From JANJTY01 sp038257155 (GTDB lineage: Bacteria; Pseudomonadota; Gammaproteobacteria; Xanthomonadales; Xanthomonadaceae): DNA of 64,000 nt. Each line of letters begins with the position of its first letter. The first letter of the stretch is position 1. The translations under genes and the position numbers were made by a program. The stretch lies in contig JBBSJP010000008.1 in assembly GCA_038257155.1 (NCBI GenBank), forward strand, positions 1-64,000. The letters are read 5' to 3'. Below the pieces are notes generated by a model. It was given only the letters and a program-made list of their open reading frames with translations, searched no databases and was not told where the DNA came from. This document shows positions 7,398 through 15,995 of the stretch, piece by piece.

Positions 7398-7961
7398 ATG
7401 TCGCTGATCAACTCCACCGTTCCGCCGTTCAAGGTCACTGCGTTTCACAACGGCAAGTTCGTCAACCTCACCGAGCAGAGCCTGAAAGGCAAGTGGTCGG
7501 TGCTGGTGTTCATGCCGGCTGCCTTTACCTTCAACTGCCCGACCGAGGTCGAGGATGCGGCCGACAATTACCCCGAGTTCGAGAAGGCCGGTGCCGAGGT
7601 CTACATCGTCACCACCGATACGCATTTCTCGCACAAGGTGTGGCACGAGACTTCGCCGGCGGTGGGCAAGGCCAGCTTCCCGCTGGTTGGCGATCCGACC
7701 CACCAGCTGACTCGCGCGTTTGGTGTTCATCTGGACGACGAAGGCCTCGCCTTGCGTGGCACCTTTGTCATCAATCCGGATGGCCTGATCAAGACCGCTG
7801 AAGTGCATGACAACGCCATCGCGCGCGACATGAAGGAAACCCTTCGCAAGCTCAAGGCCGCGCAGTTCGTCGCCGCCAATCCTGGCCAGGTCTGCCCGGC
7901 CAAGTGGCAGGAAGGCGCCAAGACCATTGCGCCTTCGCTGGATCTGGTCGGCAAGATCTGA
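7398..7961 (+). CDS. ahpC: Alkyl hydroperoxide reductase subunit C (peroxiredoxin)
   Basis: This 187-residue typical 2-Cys peroxiredoxin matches the E. coli enzyme in length. The peroxidatic Cys47 lies in FTFNCPTE and the resolving Cys166 in GQVCPAKW. It reduces hydrogen peroxide and organic hydroperoxides in the cytoplasm and is re-reduced by AhpF, encoded 368 bp downstream. An AAGGA ribosome site precedes the ATG at 7398. The operator at 7290-7326 predicts induction by peroxide through OxyR, whose gene is not in the window. Confidence 0.97.
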   Translation: MSLINSTVPPFKVTAFHNGKFVNLTEQSLKGKWSVLVFMPAAFTFNCPTEVEDAADNYPEFEKAGAEVYIVTTDTHFSHKVWHETSPAVGKASFPLVGDPTHQLTRAFGVHLDDEGLALRGTFVINPDGLIKTAEVHDNAIARDMKETLRKLKAAQFVAANPGQVCPAKWQEGAKTIAPSLDLVGKI

Positions 7962-8017
7962 TTCGGGCTGGAATGGGGCTGGTGTAGCACCGGTCCCACT
8001 TCCTTGCCGTCAACTTT

Positions 8018-8055
8018 CCCTCTCCCGCCTGCGGGAGAGGGTGGGCCGAAGGCCC
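8018..8055 (+). repeat. Paired hairpins after ahpC (widespread CCCTCTCCCG element, possible terminator)
   Basis: CCCTCTCCCG (8018-8027) and CGGGAGAGGG (8032-8041) form a perfect 10-bp stem with a CCTG loop. A GGGCC-GAA-GGCCC hairpin at 8043-8055 follows, then GGGTGAGGGG. The same type of element recurs at 59753-59775. No T-run follows, so a role in termination or mRNA 3'-end protection is only possible. Confidence 0.7.
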
Positions 8056-8161
8056 GGGTGAGGGGCTTCTGTCCGCGGCCCGCCTCACTACGATCGAGTT
8101 GTCGTGAGAAGCGCGACAGAGATCAGGCAAGGCGAGTCGCGCAGTGAGCGAACGTGATGGT

Positions 8162-8194
8162 GTCTCGAACCACTCTTCGCGGGTGGTTCGAGAC
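8162..8194 (+). repeat. Long inverted repeat upstream of ahpF
   Basis: GTCTCGAACCACTC (8162-8175) pairs with 8181-8194 over 13 of 14 positions around a 5-nt TTCGC loop. It lies in the ahpC-ahpF spacer (7962-8329) about 135 bp before the ahpF start. It looks like a REP-type insertion and may also attenuate read-through from ahpC. Confidence 0.65.
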
Positions 8195-8329
8195 GCACGG
8201 CCTCGACCTTCGGTCTCGATCCGCGCTCCTCACCACGAACGGGTGTGTTTGCTTTTCCCGCGATACACCAGCTCCGCATTGACCAGCACAAGTCAATTTT
8301 TCAATTCGCCCCGCAACAGGAGTCGCCCC

Positions 8330-9922
8330 ATGCTCGACGCCAATCTCAGCGCCCGGTTGCAGAACTATCTCGGCCTGCTGAAGCAGCCGATCGAGCTGGT
8401 TGCCACCCTGGACGACAGCGCGACTTCGCGCGAACTTGCAACCCTGTTGCGTGAGATCGAAGCGCTTTCCGAGAGCGTCGCTCTGCGCACCGATGGTAGC
8501 GCCGAGCGCGCGCCATCTTTCGAGATTCGCCGCCCCGGTAGCGAGATCGCGGTCGGCTTTGCCGGCGTTCCGCTGGGTCACGAATTCACTTCATTGGTGC
8601 TGGCCCTGCTGCAGGTCGGCGGCCATCCGCCCAAGGTCGAGCAGGCACTGATTGATCAAGTGCGCGCCCTCGACGCCGACTTCCAGTTCGAGACCTATTA
8701 CTCGCTCACCTGCCAGAACTGCCCCGACGTGGTGCAGGCGCTGAACCTGATGAGTGTGCTGAATCCGCGTATCCGTCACGTGGCGATTGACGGTGCCGCT
8801 TTCCCCGCCGAAGTCGAGGCGCGCCAGGTGATGGCTGTGCCCAGCGTTTACCTTAACGGCGAGGTGTTTGGTGCCGGACGCATGAGCCTGGAGGACATCC
8901 TGGCCAAGCTCGACACCGGCGCCGTGGCGCGCGCTGCGGAGGCGCTGAAATCCAGGCCGGTCTACGACATGCTGGTTGTCGGCGGTGGCCCGGCCGGAGC
9001 CGCGGCAGCGATCTACGCTGCGCGCAAGGGCATCCGCACGGGTCTGGTGGCCGAGCGCTTCGGCGGTCAGGTGCTGGACACCGCGGGCATCGAGAACTTC
9101 ATTTCCGTCACTCACACCGAAGGCCCGCAGCTGGCTGCGGCGCTGGAGCGCCATGTGCGCGAGTACGACGTCGATCTGATCAACCTGCAGCGCGCCGAGA
9201 AACTGGTGCCGGCGGAGCAGACTGCGCACGGCTTCCACGAACTGCAGCTGGCCAGTGGTGCTACCTTGCGCGCGCGCAGCCTGGTGCTGGCTACTGGTGC
9301 GCGCTGGCGCGAACTGGGCGTGCCGGGCGAAGCCGAGTACCGCAACAAGGGCGTGGCCTACTGTCCGCACTGCGACGGCCCGTTGTTCAAGGGCAAGCGC
9401 GTGGCGGTGATCGGCGGCGGCAACTCCGGCGTCGAGGCTGCCATTGATCTGGCCGGCATCGTCGGCCACGTCACCCTGATCGAATACGACACCCAACTGC
9501 GCGCCGACGAGGTGCTGCAGCGCAAGCTGCGCAGTCTGCGCAATGTGCGTGTGGTGCTGAACGCGCAGACCTGCGAGGTGCGTGGCGACGGCCAGCGCGT
9601 CGTTGGTCTGGAATACCGCGACCGTGCCGACGACAGCCTGCACTCGCTCGAACTCGAAGGCGTGTTCGTGCAGATCGGCCTGCTGCCCAATACCGACTGG
9701 CTGATGGGCACGCTGGCGCTTTCGCCGCGCGGCGAGATCCTCATCGACGAGCGCGCCCAGACCTCGCTGGCCGGTGTGATGGCCGCCGGCGACGCCACCA
9801 CGGTGCCGTACAAGCAGATCGTCATCGCGATGGGCGAGGGGTCCAAGGCGGCTTTGTCGGCCTTCGATTTCCTGATCCGCGAGGCGCCTGCGCTGGACGA
9901 GGCCGAGCGCGAAGCCGCCTGA
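8330..9922 (+). CDS. ahpF: Alkyl hydroperoxide reductase subunit F
   Basis: The flavoprotein has 530 residues and passes electrons from NADH to AhpC. The ATG at 8330 has a CAGGAG ribosome site and gives the family N-terminus MLDANLSARL; the longer upstream frame lies in repeat sequence. Domains: tandem thioredoxin folds (1-205) with the CQNC redox pair Cys128/Cys131; FAD site VGGGPAGAAAA from about 217; the CPHC pair Cys345/Cys348; NADH site VIGGGNSGVEA from about 360. Positions of the second Cys pair match E. coli AhpF. It probably shares OxyR control with ahpC, although hairpin elements separate the two genes. Confidence 0.96.
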   Translation: MLDANLSARLQNYLGLLKQPIELVATLDDSATSRELATLLREIEALSESVALRTDGSAERAPSFEIRRPGSEIAVGFAGVPLGHEFTSLVLALLQVGGHPPKVEQALIDQVRALDADFQFETYYSLTCQNCPDVVQALNLMSVLNPRIRHVAIDGAAFPAEVEARQVMAVPSVYLNGEVFGAGRMSLEDILAKLDTGAVARAAEALKSRPVYDMLVVGGGPAGAAAAIYAARKGIRTGLVAERFGGQVLDTAGIENFISVTHTEGPQLAAALERHVREYDVDLINLQRAEKLVPAEQTAHGFHELQLASGATLRARSLVLATGARWRELGVPGEAEYRNKGVAYCPHCDGPLFKGKRVAVIGGGNSGVEAAIDLAGIVGHVTLIEYDTQLRADEVLQRKLRSLRNVRVVLNAQTCEVRGDGQRVVGLEYRDRADDSLHSLELEGVFVQIGLLPNTDWLMGTLALSPRGEILIDERAQTSLAGVMAAGDATTVPYKQIVIAMGEGSKAALSAFDFLIREAPALDEAEREAA

Positions 9923-10149
9923 TCAGAAAGGCGAGCGCAGAGGGATGCACGGAAACAGCCGCCGGCCCCGTTGACACCGCAAACGGGACAACACGTTCAA
10001 CGCCATCGATCGGTTGCCTCGAAGCAGGACGCGCACCTCTGTAGGATGCTCTGGAATCGCAGGGCGATCCGATCCGCCCGAAGCAACGCAACATCCTGCT
10101 CGGCCGCTCGCACCCGACGCCTTTCCTTGGTTTTTCAGCTGGAGTTGGT

Positions 10150-11208
10150 ATGACGGAAAATCCGGCCTCCGTTGTGACCCTGCACAACCAGGCGGTGCTG
10201 GACTATCGCGCGGGCGAGGTTGACAAGGCGCTGGCGTCGCTTGCGCGCTGCCTTGAGCTGGGAAGCGCCGTATCGGGCAAGGCACTGGCAGCCATTCATT
10301 ACCAAGTCTTGGATTTTCGCCAGGCCTTCGATGTCGCCAAACAGGTGATCGAGATTGCGCCGAACGACTTCGCCTACCAGAACGAGTTCTATCAGGAGAT
10401 CCTGACTTACGCGCTCGCGCAGCGCCCTCGCTATGAGCGCGCGCGGGAACCGGAATCGGCGCCGCCGGTGTCCTTTGTCATCTGCTCGCATCGCGATTCG
10501 CACTACCAGCGCGTGCATGCCCAGATTGCGCAGGCGATGCAGGGCTGTGCACACGAAGTCATCCGGGTGCCCGATGCCAGCAGCATGAACGAGGGCTACG
10601 CGCGCGGGCTTCGGCTATGCCAGCACCAGCACGTAGTGCTTTGCCACGATGACATCGAGATTTTCATTGCGGATTTCGTGGCGCGGCTTTCCAGTGCCTT
10701 CGAGGCATACGACATGTTTGGGATTGCCGGTTCGCGGCGCATGTCCGGGCCGGCCATGCTGTTCGACGGTCACCCGCATCTGATGGGCCGTGTCTATCAC
10801 CCTGCACGTACAGAAGCCGAACAGGCCAACATCGTAATCTGCGGAACCTCGAAGCGGGTGTCGCGGGCCCAGGTGATAGACGGCGTCTTCATCGCAGCGC
10901 ATCGCGGAATCCTCGAAACGCTTGGCTTTGATCAGGACTACACCGGCTTTCACTACTACGATGTCGACCTCAGCTATCGAGCCCGCCTCGCGGGCGTCAA
11001 TATCGGAATCGCCACCGACCTGGGCCTGAGGCACCACTCAACCGGCTCGTTCAATGAGGGCTGGAACGCGGCGAAGGCGATCTTCGAGCGCAAGTTCCCG
11101 GACCTGCGCGGCGTGCCCGGGGAACATGCGCACTGGTACTCGATGGCGGTCCCGCGCGAGCTGGATCTTCTGACCGTGCAGCAGGCCATCAATTTCGCGC
11201 TGGATTGA
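10150..11208 (+). CDS. Glycosyltransferase, GT2-like (StrF-type domain) with N-terminal TPR-like region
   Basis: The protein has 352 residues. Residues 1-95 form helical TPR-like repeats (NQAVLDYRAGEVDKALASLA). From about residue 108 a GT-A fold follows: VSFVICSHRD, SSMNEGYARG, LCHDDIEIF as the metal-binding DXD-like site, GVFIAAHRG, and YYDVDLSYRARLAG as the acceptor-side acidic motif. The order matches the Glyco_tranf_2_5 (StrF-like) family. There is no membrane segment. A GGAG ribosome site precedes the ATG. Its 3' end faces that of the methyltransferase gene 8 bp away, so the two converge. The substrate is unknown; a surface polysaccharide or protein glycan is possible. Confidence 0.8.
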   Translation: MTENPASVVTLHNQAVLDYRAGEVDKALASLARCLELGSAVSGKALAAIHYQVLDFRQAFDVAKQVIEIAPNDFAYQNEFYQEILTYALAQRPRYERAREPESAPPVSFVICSHRDSHYQRVHAQIAQAMQGCAHEVIRVPDASSMNEGYARGLRLCQHQHVVLCHDDIEIFIADFVARLSSAFEAYDMFGIAGSRRMSGPAMLFDGHPHLMGRVYHPARTEAEQANIVICGTSKRVSRAQVIDGVFIAAHRGILETLGFDQDYTGFHYYDVDLSYRARLAGVNIGIATDLGLRHHSTGSFNEGWNAAKAIFERKFPDLRGVPGEHAHWYSMAVPRELDLLTVQQAINFALD

Positions 11209-11216
11209 CTGCCAGT

Positions 11217-11936
11217 TCACTCCACCCGCAGCACCGCGCAAAGCCCTGGTCGCAGCGAGGCCGGCAGCCAGCGATACAGCAGGTTGATCGCGCCCAAGGC
11301 AGGCTTGCGCACAAAGCGCCCTTCCAGATGGTCGCTGTAGCGGTAGTCGAAGTAAGCACTCACCCGCAGCTGCTCGACGCGGAAGCCGGCGGCGCGGCTG
11401 TAACTGATCAGTTCCTGCGCGGTGTATTCACGGAAGTGGCCAGGGTTCTGCGCATTCTCGGCGATCAGGTTGAAAGGGTTTCGGCCCAGCAGCATCTGCA
11501 AGCGCTTGTGCAGCACGACGGCGTTGGGCGTCTGGATGATCAGCAGGCCGCGCGGGGCGAGCAGCGAACGCAGAAAGCGCAGCACCAACAGAGGCGAAGT
11601 GTGCAGGTGTTCCAGAACCTCGGTGAACAGCACGATGTCATAGGTCGGAAGGTCACTGCGCCAGCTGGCCTCGTGCTGCGTCTGGTTGAGATCGAACTGG
11701 TAGTTGCGGCCGCTGGCGGTGTCCTGGTCGGGCTCGAAACCGAGCGTATCGATGCCGCTGCCCAGCGCGGCGGCGGCGATTGACGTGAATGGCGAACGAC
11801 CAATGTCGAGCACGCGCATGCTGCCCGTGTGGTGCTGCCCAAGCAGGGCCAGCAACCGGTCGTAGCGGGGAGCGTGGTAGCGCAGATAGCCATCCCGCGG
11901 TGACTGCTCGATGGCTGCTGCCAAGTGCGGATTCAT
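11217..11936 (-). CDS. Class I SAM-dependent methyltransferase
   Basis: The protein has 239 residues and resembles Methyltransf_23/UbiG-like proteins. Motif I is VLDIGRSPFTS at about residues 42-52, where the usual glycine-rich loop is altered. The acidic end of strand 2 is GFEPDQ, and YDIVLFTEVLEHLH is the standard post-motif. After the Rossmann fold, HFREYTAQELISYSRAAGF and the C-terminal YRWLPASLRPG are typical of sugar- or lipid-modifying members. It lies tail-to-tail with the glycosyltransferase, suggesting work on the same glycan, but no substrate can be read. Confidence 0.8.
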   Translation of the reverse strand: MNPHLAAAIEQSPRDGYLRYHAPRYDRLLALLGQHHTGSMRVLDIGRSPFTSIAAAALGSGIDTLGFEPDQDTASGRNYQFDLNQTQHEASWRSDLPTYDIVLFTEVLEHLHTSPLLVLRFLRSLLAPRGLLIIQTPNAVVLHKRLQMLLGRNPFNLIAENAQNPGHFREYTAQELISYSRAAGFRVEQLRVSAYFDYRYSDHLEGRFVRKPALGAINLLYRWLPASLRPGLCAVLRVE

Positions 11937-12118
11937 TCGTCATGCTGCAATGCAAGGAATACCAATTGTGCTTTGCTTTGCCGTGCTTCGGCGAGTCCTC
12001 GCCGCTGCCGCAAACGCCATTTGGCCACCCACCGAAGCGACGCACCAGCCTGCCACTGGCCTGAAACCGGCTCTGCACGTACTCTGCCGGTTCCATTCGC
12101 TTCGCTTCAGGCCGCGCC

Positions 12119-15097
12119 TTGACGCATTCCGCTCGTTTGATCCCCGCCCTCGTCCTGTTTGGCCTTGCGGGCAGCGCCCTTGCGACCCCGCCCTCGGTGA
12201 ATCACGTGACGGCTTGCATCGACGGCGTTGCGGCTGGTTATGCCTGTTCAAACGTGGACCTGGCGGCGCAGGTGAGTCTGGCCGAGTTGGGTGCCAGTGC
12301 GGGTCAGGACGGCAACGACCTGTGGGGATGGACCGATCCCCTCACCGGTCGCGAATACGCGCTGATGGGCGTCGGCAACGGCATGGCCTTTGTCGATGTG
12401 ACCACAGCCGATCACCCGGTGGTGCTGGGCCTGTTGCCTACGCATAGCGGCAACTCACTGTGGCGCGACGTCAAGGTTTACCAGAACCATGCCTATATCG
12501 TTTCTGAAGCGACCAGCCATGGCATGCAGGTGTTCGACCTGACACGTCTGCGCAATGTCATAGCGCCGCCGGTCGTGTTCAGCTCGGATGGGCATTACGC
12601 GGGGTTCGGGCGGGCGCACAACATCGTCATCAACGAGCAGACTGGTTTTGCCTATGCGGTCGGTTCGGTTCAGGGCACCACGCAGTGCGCCGGCGGCCTG
12701 CACATGCTGAATCTGGCGAATCCACTGGTGCCGCAGTTCGCCGGCTGTTTCTCTGCTGATGGCTATACGCACGACGCGCAGTGCGTGATCTACGACGGGC
12801 CGGATGCGGATTACGTCGGGCATGAAATCTGCTTCAACGCCAACGAAGACACCCTCACCATTGTCGACGTCAGCGACAAGGGCGCGCCGGTGCAAATTTC
12901 GCGCGTCGGCTATGTGGGGGTCAGCTATGCCCATCAGGGCTGGCTGACACCGGGGCAACGCTGGTTCCTGCTGGATGACGAGATCGACGAGCTCGACAAC
13001 GGCCACAACACCCGTACCTATGTATGGGATCTGCTCGATCTGGATGATCCGAAGCAGACCTTTGCCTACACCGCCAGCGTGGCATCCTCCGATCACAACC
13101 TCTATATCCGCGACCAGTACGCGTACCTGGCCAATTACCGCAGCGGCCTGCGCATCCTCGACCTGTCAGGTATCGAGCAGGGCGATGTTCGCGAAGTGGC
13201 GCATTTCGATACGCATCCCGCCAGCAACGCCAGCGGTTTCGACGGGGCCTGGAGTTCCTACCCGTACTTCGCCAGCGGCACCGTCATCGTCAGTGACATT
13301 TCACGTGGCCTGTTTGTGCTGCAGCCGATCCTTTGCCAGGAGCCGGCCAGTGCGACCGGTCTTGGCGCGAACGCGGCCGGTGACAACGCCATCGCCATCG
13401 CCTGGAACGATGCCGGGCTGCCAGGCGCAACTTATGAGGTGCACCGCGAACTGGGTGGCTGCGCCGCCGGGCCCGGCAGCCTGCTGGCTGAAGGGCTGGG
13501 CAGCGCGAACTTCCTCGACAGCACGGCGTCGGCGGATGTCGAATACGGCTACCGGGTGCGTGTGGTGGCGGAAGGCGGGCAGTGCCGCAGTGGTTTCTCG
13601 GACTGCGTCAGCGCCAGCACAACGGGCGTCTGCAATGCGCCTCCGCAATTCGCTGGACTGGCAAGTGCGACTACGCCGGGTGACACACGCTGCACGGTGG
13701 AGCTTGCCTGGCCTGCGGCCACAAGCAGTTGCGCGGGATCCGTGCGTTACGAGTTGCATCGCTCGACCGATGCCGGGTTTGTGCCGGCGCCGGGCAACCG
13801 GATCCGCTCGGATCTCCATGCGCTCGACGCGCGGGATTTCGATCTGGCCTCTGGCAACACCTACCACTATGTGGCGCGTGCACGCGATGTTGGCAACGCC
13901 GTGGCTGACGACAATCTGGTCCGGCGCAGCGTCACGCCCCTGGGTGAGTTGAGCGTGGGTGTGTGGAGCAATGGCGCTGAGGTAGGCGAGTCCTTTCTCG
14001 GTGCCGGCACTGTGACCCCGCAGCACGTTGCCTGGCACACCACCGATGAAGTCGTCCACTCGGGCGAGCGCGCATACCTCAGCGGTTACGTGGACAGCAG
14101 TTGCGTGGCCTTGACCACACCGCCCATCGACCTGGGCCAGGCGGGGAACTCGCAGCTCGACTTTTTCCAGCGATTTGGCATCGAATCGGGCTGGGACGGC
14201 GGGCGGGTCGAGATATCAACAGACGGCAGCAACTGGACGCCGATCGCCCCGACGGGTGGCTATCCGCAGCAGATCAGCAACAGCGGCAATGCCTGTAACT
14301 GGCCGGTTGGAACGCCGGTCTACGCCGGCACGGCACTTTCCTGGCAGGCCCAGTCCTTCGATCTGTCCAGTTACGCCGGTACGGTGCAGCTGCGCTGGGT
14401 GCTGGGTACCGATACCGCGGTAAGCGAGGAAGGCTGGTGGCTGGATACGCTCACGGTGTCGCCGGCTCAGGTCAGCGGCAGTTGCGTCAGCATTCCGTGG
14501 CTCACCTCGTTGGCGATCACCGCGCATGAGCCCACCACCAGCACGGCCGGCAGCCTGGTCGAGGTTCAATTCGCCCTGGAGCTTGATCCCGATGAAGGCA
14601 ATCCTCCGACTGGCAGTGTGCTGGTTTCGGCCGATGCGGGAGTTGCCACCTGCACGGCGCAGTTGCCCGAAAGCAGCTGCGCGTTGCTGCTGACCGAGCC
14701 GGGACTGCGCACCCTGAGTGCCGCCTATTCCGGAGATGGCGCGTTTCCCGCGGCCGGCGACTCGGTGACGCACGAAGTACTCAAGGCCGAGGTGAGCCTG
14801 GAAATCTCTGCCAACAGCGGAGATCTGCTGCCAGACGGCGTTTCCGAAGTGACCGCTTCGCTGGCAGGTGTTGCCAAGCTGGCCTCCCCGAGCGGCACCA
14901 TCCAGGTGCGCAGCGACCTGGAAACAGAGGGTTGCAGCATCGTTTTGCCTGCAACCAGCTGCCAACTGGTATTGCGCGCCGCCACCCATACCCTCACCGC
15001 CAGCTACTCGGGCGACGCCTACTACCAGCCGCAGGCCGGGCAAGTAGTGCATGCGGTGGTGCTGGCCACCGAGCTGTTCGGCAGCAGCTTCGAGTAG
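12119..15097 (+). CDS. Exported choice-of-anchor B family protein with Ig-like C-terminal repeats
   Basis: The protein has 992 residues. The TTG at 12119 is the only start that opens the signal peptide (THSARLIPALVLFGLAGSALA); no clear ribosome site is seen. Residues 25-405 form the choice-of-anchor B domain, with WGWTDPLTGREYALMG, HNIVIN, GWLTPGQRWFLLDDE and LVIVD-type beta-propeller strands. Fibronectin-III-like segments follow (410-600), then a jelly-roll-like part (600-790) and two bacterial Ig-like repeats with paired Cys (SGDGAFPAAGDS and SGDAYYQPQAGQ ends). The chain ends LFGSSFE, a short F-x-x-x-FE tail that I recall from many exported Lysobacterales proteins. Likely cell-surface or secreted; function unknown. 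Confidence 0.82.
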   Translation: MTHSARLIPALVLFGLAGSALATPPSVNHVTACIDGVAAGYACSNVDLAAQVSLAELGASAGQDGNDLWGWTDPLTGREYALMGVGNGMAFVDVTTADHPVVLGLLPTHSGNSLWRDVKVYQNHAYIVSEATSHGMQVFDLTRLRNVIAPPVVFSSDGHYAGFGRAHNIVINEQTGFAYAVGSVQGTTQCAGGLHMLNLANPLVPQFAGCFSADGYTHDAQCVIYDGPDADYVGHEICFNANEDTLTIVDVSDKGAPVQISRVGYVGVSYAHQGWLTPGQRWFLLDDEIDELDNGHNTRTYVWDLLDLDDPKQTFAYTASVASSDHNLYIRDQYAYLANYRSGLRILDLSGIEQGDVREVAHFDTHPASNASGFDGAWSSYPYFASGTVIVSDISRGLFVLQPILCQEPASATGLGANAAGDNAIAIAWNDAGLPGATYEVHRELGGCAAGPGSLLAEGLGSANFLDSTASADVEYGYRVRVVAEGGQCRSGFSDCVSASTTGVCNAPPQFAGLASATTPGDTRCTVELAWPAATSSCAGSVRYELHRSTDAGFVPAPGNRIRSDLHALDARDFDLASGNTYHYVARARDVGNAVADDNLVRRSVTPLGELSVGVWSNGAEVGESFLGAGTVTPQHVAWHTTDEVVHSGERAYLSGYVDSSCVALTTPPIDLGQAGNSQLDFFQRFGIESGWDGGRVEISTDGSNWTPIAPTGGYPQQISNSGNACNWPVGTPVYAGTALSWQAQSFDLSSYAGTVQLRWVLGTDTAVSEEGWWLDTLTVSPAQVSGSCVSIPWLTSLAITAHEPTTSTAGSLVEVQFALELDPDEGNPPTGSVLVSADAGVATCTAQLPESSCALLLTEPGLRTLSAAYSGDGAFPAAGDSVTHEVLKAEVSLEISANSGDLLPDGVSEVTASLAGVAKLASPSGTIQVRSDLETEGCSIVLPATSCQLVLRAATHTLTASYSGDAYYQPQAGQVVHAVVLATELFGSSFE

Positions 15098-15106
15098 GCG
15101 CAGGAA

Positions 15107-15123
15107 CCGGGTTGCTAACCCGG
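15107..15123 (+). terminator. Possible terminator hairpin after the choice-of-anchor B gene
   Basis: CCGGGTT-GCT-AACCCGG is a perfect 7-bp stem 10 bp after the stop codon at 15097. No T-run follows, so intrinsic termination is doubtful. From here to the mraZ promoter (15124-15472) I see no gene or other supported feature. Confidence 0.4.
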
Positions 15124-15472
15124 CCGCGCCTTGTCGCGTAGCCGGCGGGATCTGCTTTCGCCTCGTGCGCCGGACGTGCGATTCCAGTTCCCTTGCCTGC
15201 CCGCCGAGGGAAACGAGCGACGAAAGGGCGGGTGGACGGCCAAATCGCAGAGTTTTCTGCCGATCTCGTCGCATTTTGCGCAAGTCCGGTGCCGCTGGCG
15301 GTTTGGAACGCCGATCAGGCCGATACCGCGCTTGGCTGACGGCTGAGCCAAATCTGGTCCGCTTTCCGCGGAACGTTTTACTTATCAGAGGCTACCGCCA
15401 ACTTCTTGAACCAGTCTCTGAACTGTTCGTTAAGGTATTGACCTGCTTGGAAAAAGTCTGCCGCACGATTGC

Positions 15473-15501
15473 TTGACACCCCCCAAAGCCATCACTAATG
15501 T
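15473..15501 (+). promoter_or_regulatory. Sigma-70 promoter of the dcw cluster (Pmra)
   Basis: A perfect TTGACA at 15473-15478 and TAATGT at 15496-15501 are separated by 17 bp, about 50 bp before the mraZ start. It is the strongest consensus promoter in the window and the only obvious one before the run of overlapping dcw genes. Confidence 0.85.
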
Positions 15502-15545
15502 GGGCACCCGAGGGATTTTCTGGGTTTCAGTGGGGTTTTGTGGGG
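15501..15545 (+). promoter_or_regulatory. MraZ operator: TGGGN boxes at 10-bp intervals
   Basis: TGGGC at 15501, AGGGA at 15511 (degenerate), TGGGT at 15521, TGGGG at 15531 and TGGGG at 15541 lie at exactly 10-bp spacing. MraZ of E. coli represses its own promoter by binding three TGGGN boxes separated by 5 bp; here at least three perfect boxes and probably five are present. The first overlaps the -10 element. The last lies 3 bp before the ATG, where it would also have to serve as ribosome site. Confidence 0.85.
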
Positions 15546-15548
15546 CTT

Positions 15549-15995
15549 ATGTTTCAGGGCGAGACTGCGATCACGATTGATGACAAGGGCCGGTTGGCGA
15601 TTCCCGTCGCCTTCCGCGAGCTTGTCGCGCGCGACTGCGGCAACGTGCTGATCAGCACCTACAACCCTTATGAGCCGGGCAGCCTGTGGCTTTACCCGCT
15701 GGCCGAGTGGGAGCAGGTACGCGACCAGGTCAATGCCCTGCCCAGTGCAATCCGCGCCCACCGCAACATGCAGCTGAAGCTGGTCGGCGCCGCCACACGG
15801 CTGGAGCCCGATGGCAGCGGCCGCATCCTGCTTCCCGCCAGCCAGCGCAGTGCCGCCGGCATCGAGAAGAAGGCGGTGCTGCTCGGTATGGGGCGAAAGC
15901 TGGAGTTGTGGAGCGAGCAGGCACACCTCGCGCAGATTCGCCAGACCATCGAGGAAGGCGAGATCACCGAGGACCTGCTCGGACTGCGCTTGTGA
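15549..15995 (+). CDS. mraZ: Transcriptional regulator MraZ
   Basis: The protein has 148 residues with two SpoVT/AbrB-like halves: MFQGETAITIDDKGRLAIP at the N-terminus and LEPDGSGRILLP in the second half. The ATG at 15549 is chosen because MFQGE is the family start; the longer frame from 15498 would read through the operator. It is the first gene of the dcw cluster. By analogy with E. coli it represses the cluster by binding the TGGGN boxes immediately upstream. Confidence 0.95.
   Translation: MFQGETAITIDDKGRLAIPVAFRELVARDCGNVLISTYNPYEPGSLWLYPLAEWEQVRDQVNALPSAIRAHRNMQLKLVGAATRLEPDGSGRILLPASQRSAAGIEKKAVLLGMGRKLELWSEQAHLAQIRQTIEEGEITEDLLGLRL

Noticed and set aside
8144..8329. Longer AhpF N-terminus beginning at 8144
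   Set aside because: The extra 62 residues are encoded by the inverted repeat and spacer; the standard AhpF start with a ribosome site is at 8330.
15051..15476. A 141-residue open frame between the choice-of-anchor B gene and mraZ
   Set aside because: It overlaps the end of the upstream gene, has no ribosome site or homology signs, and leads into the mraZ promoter.
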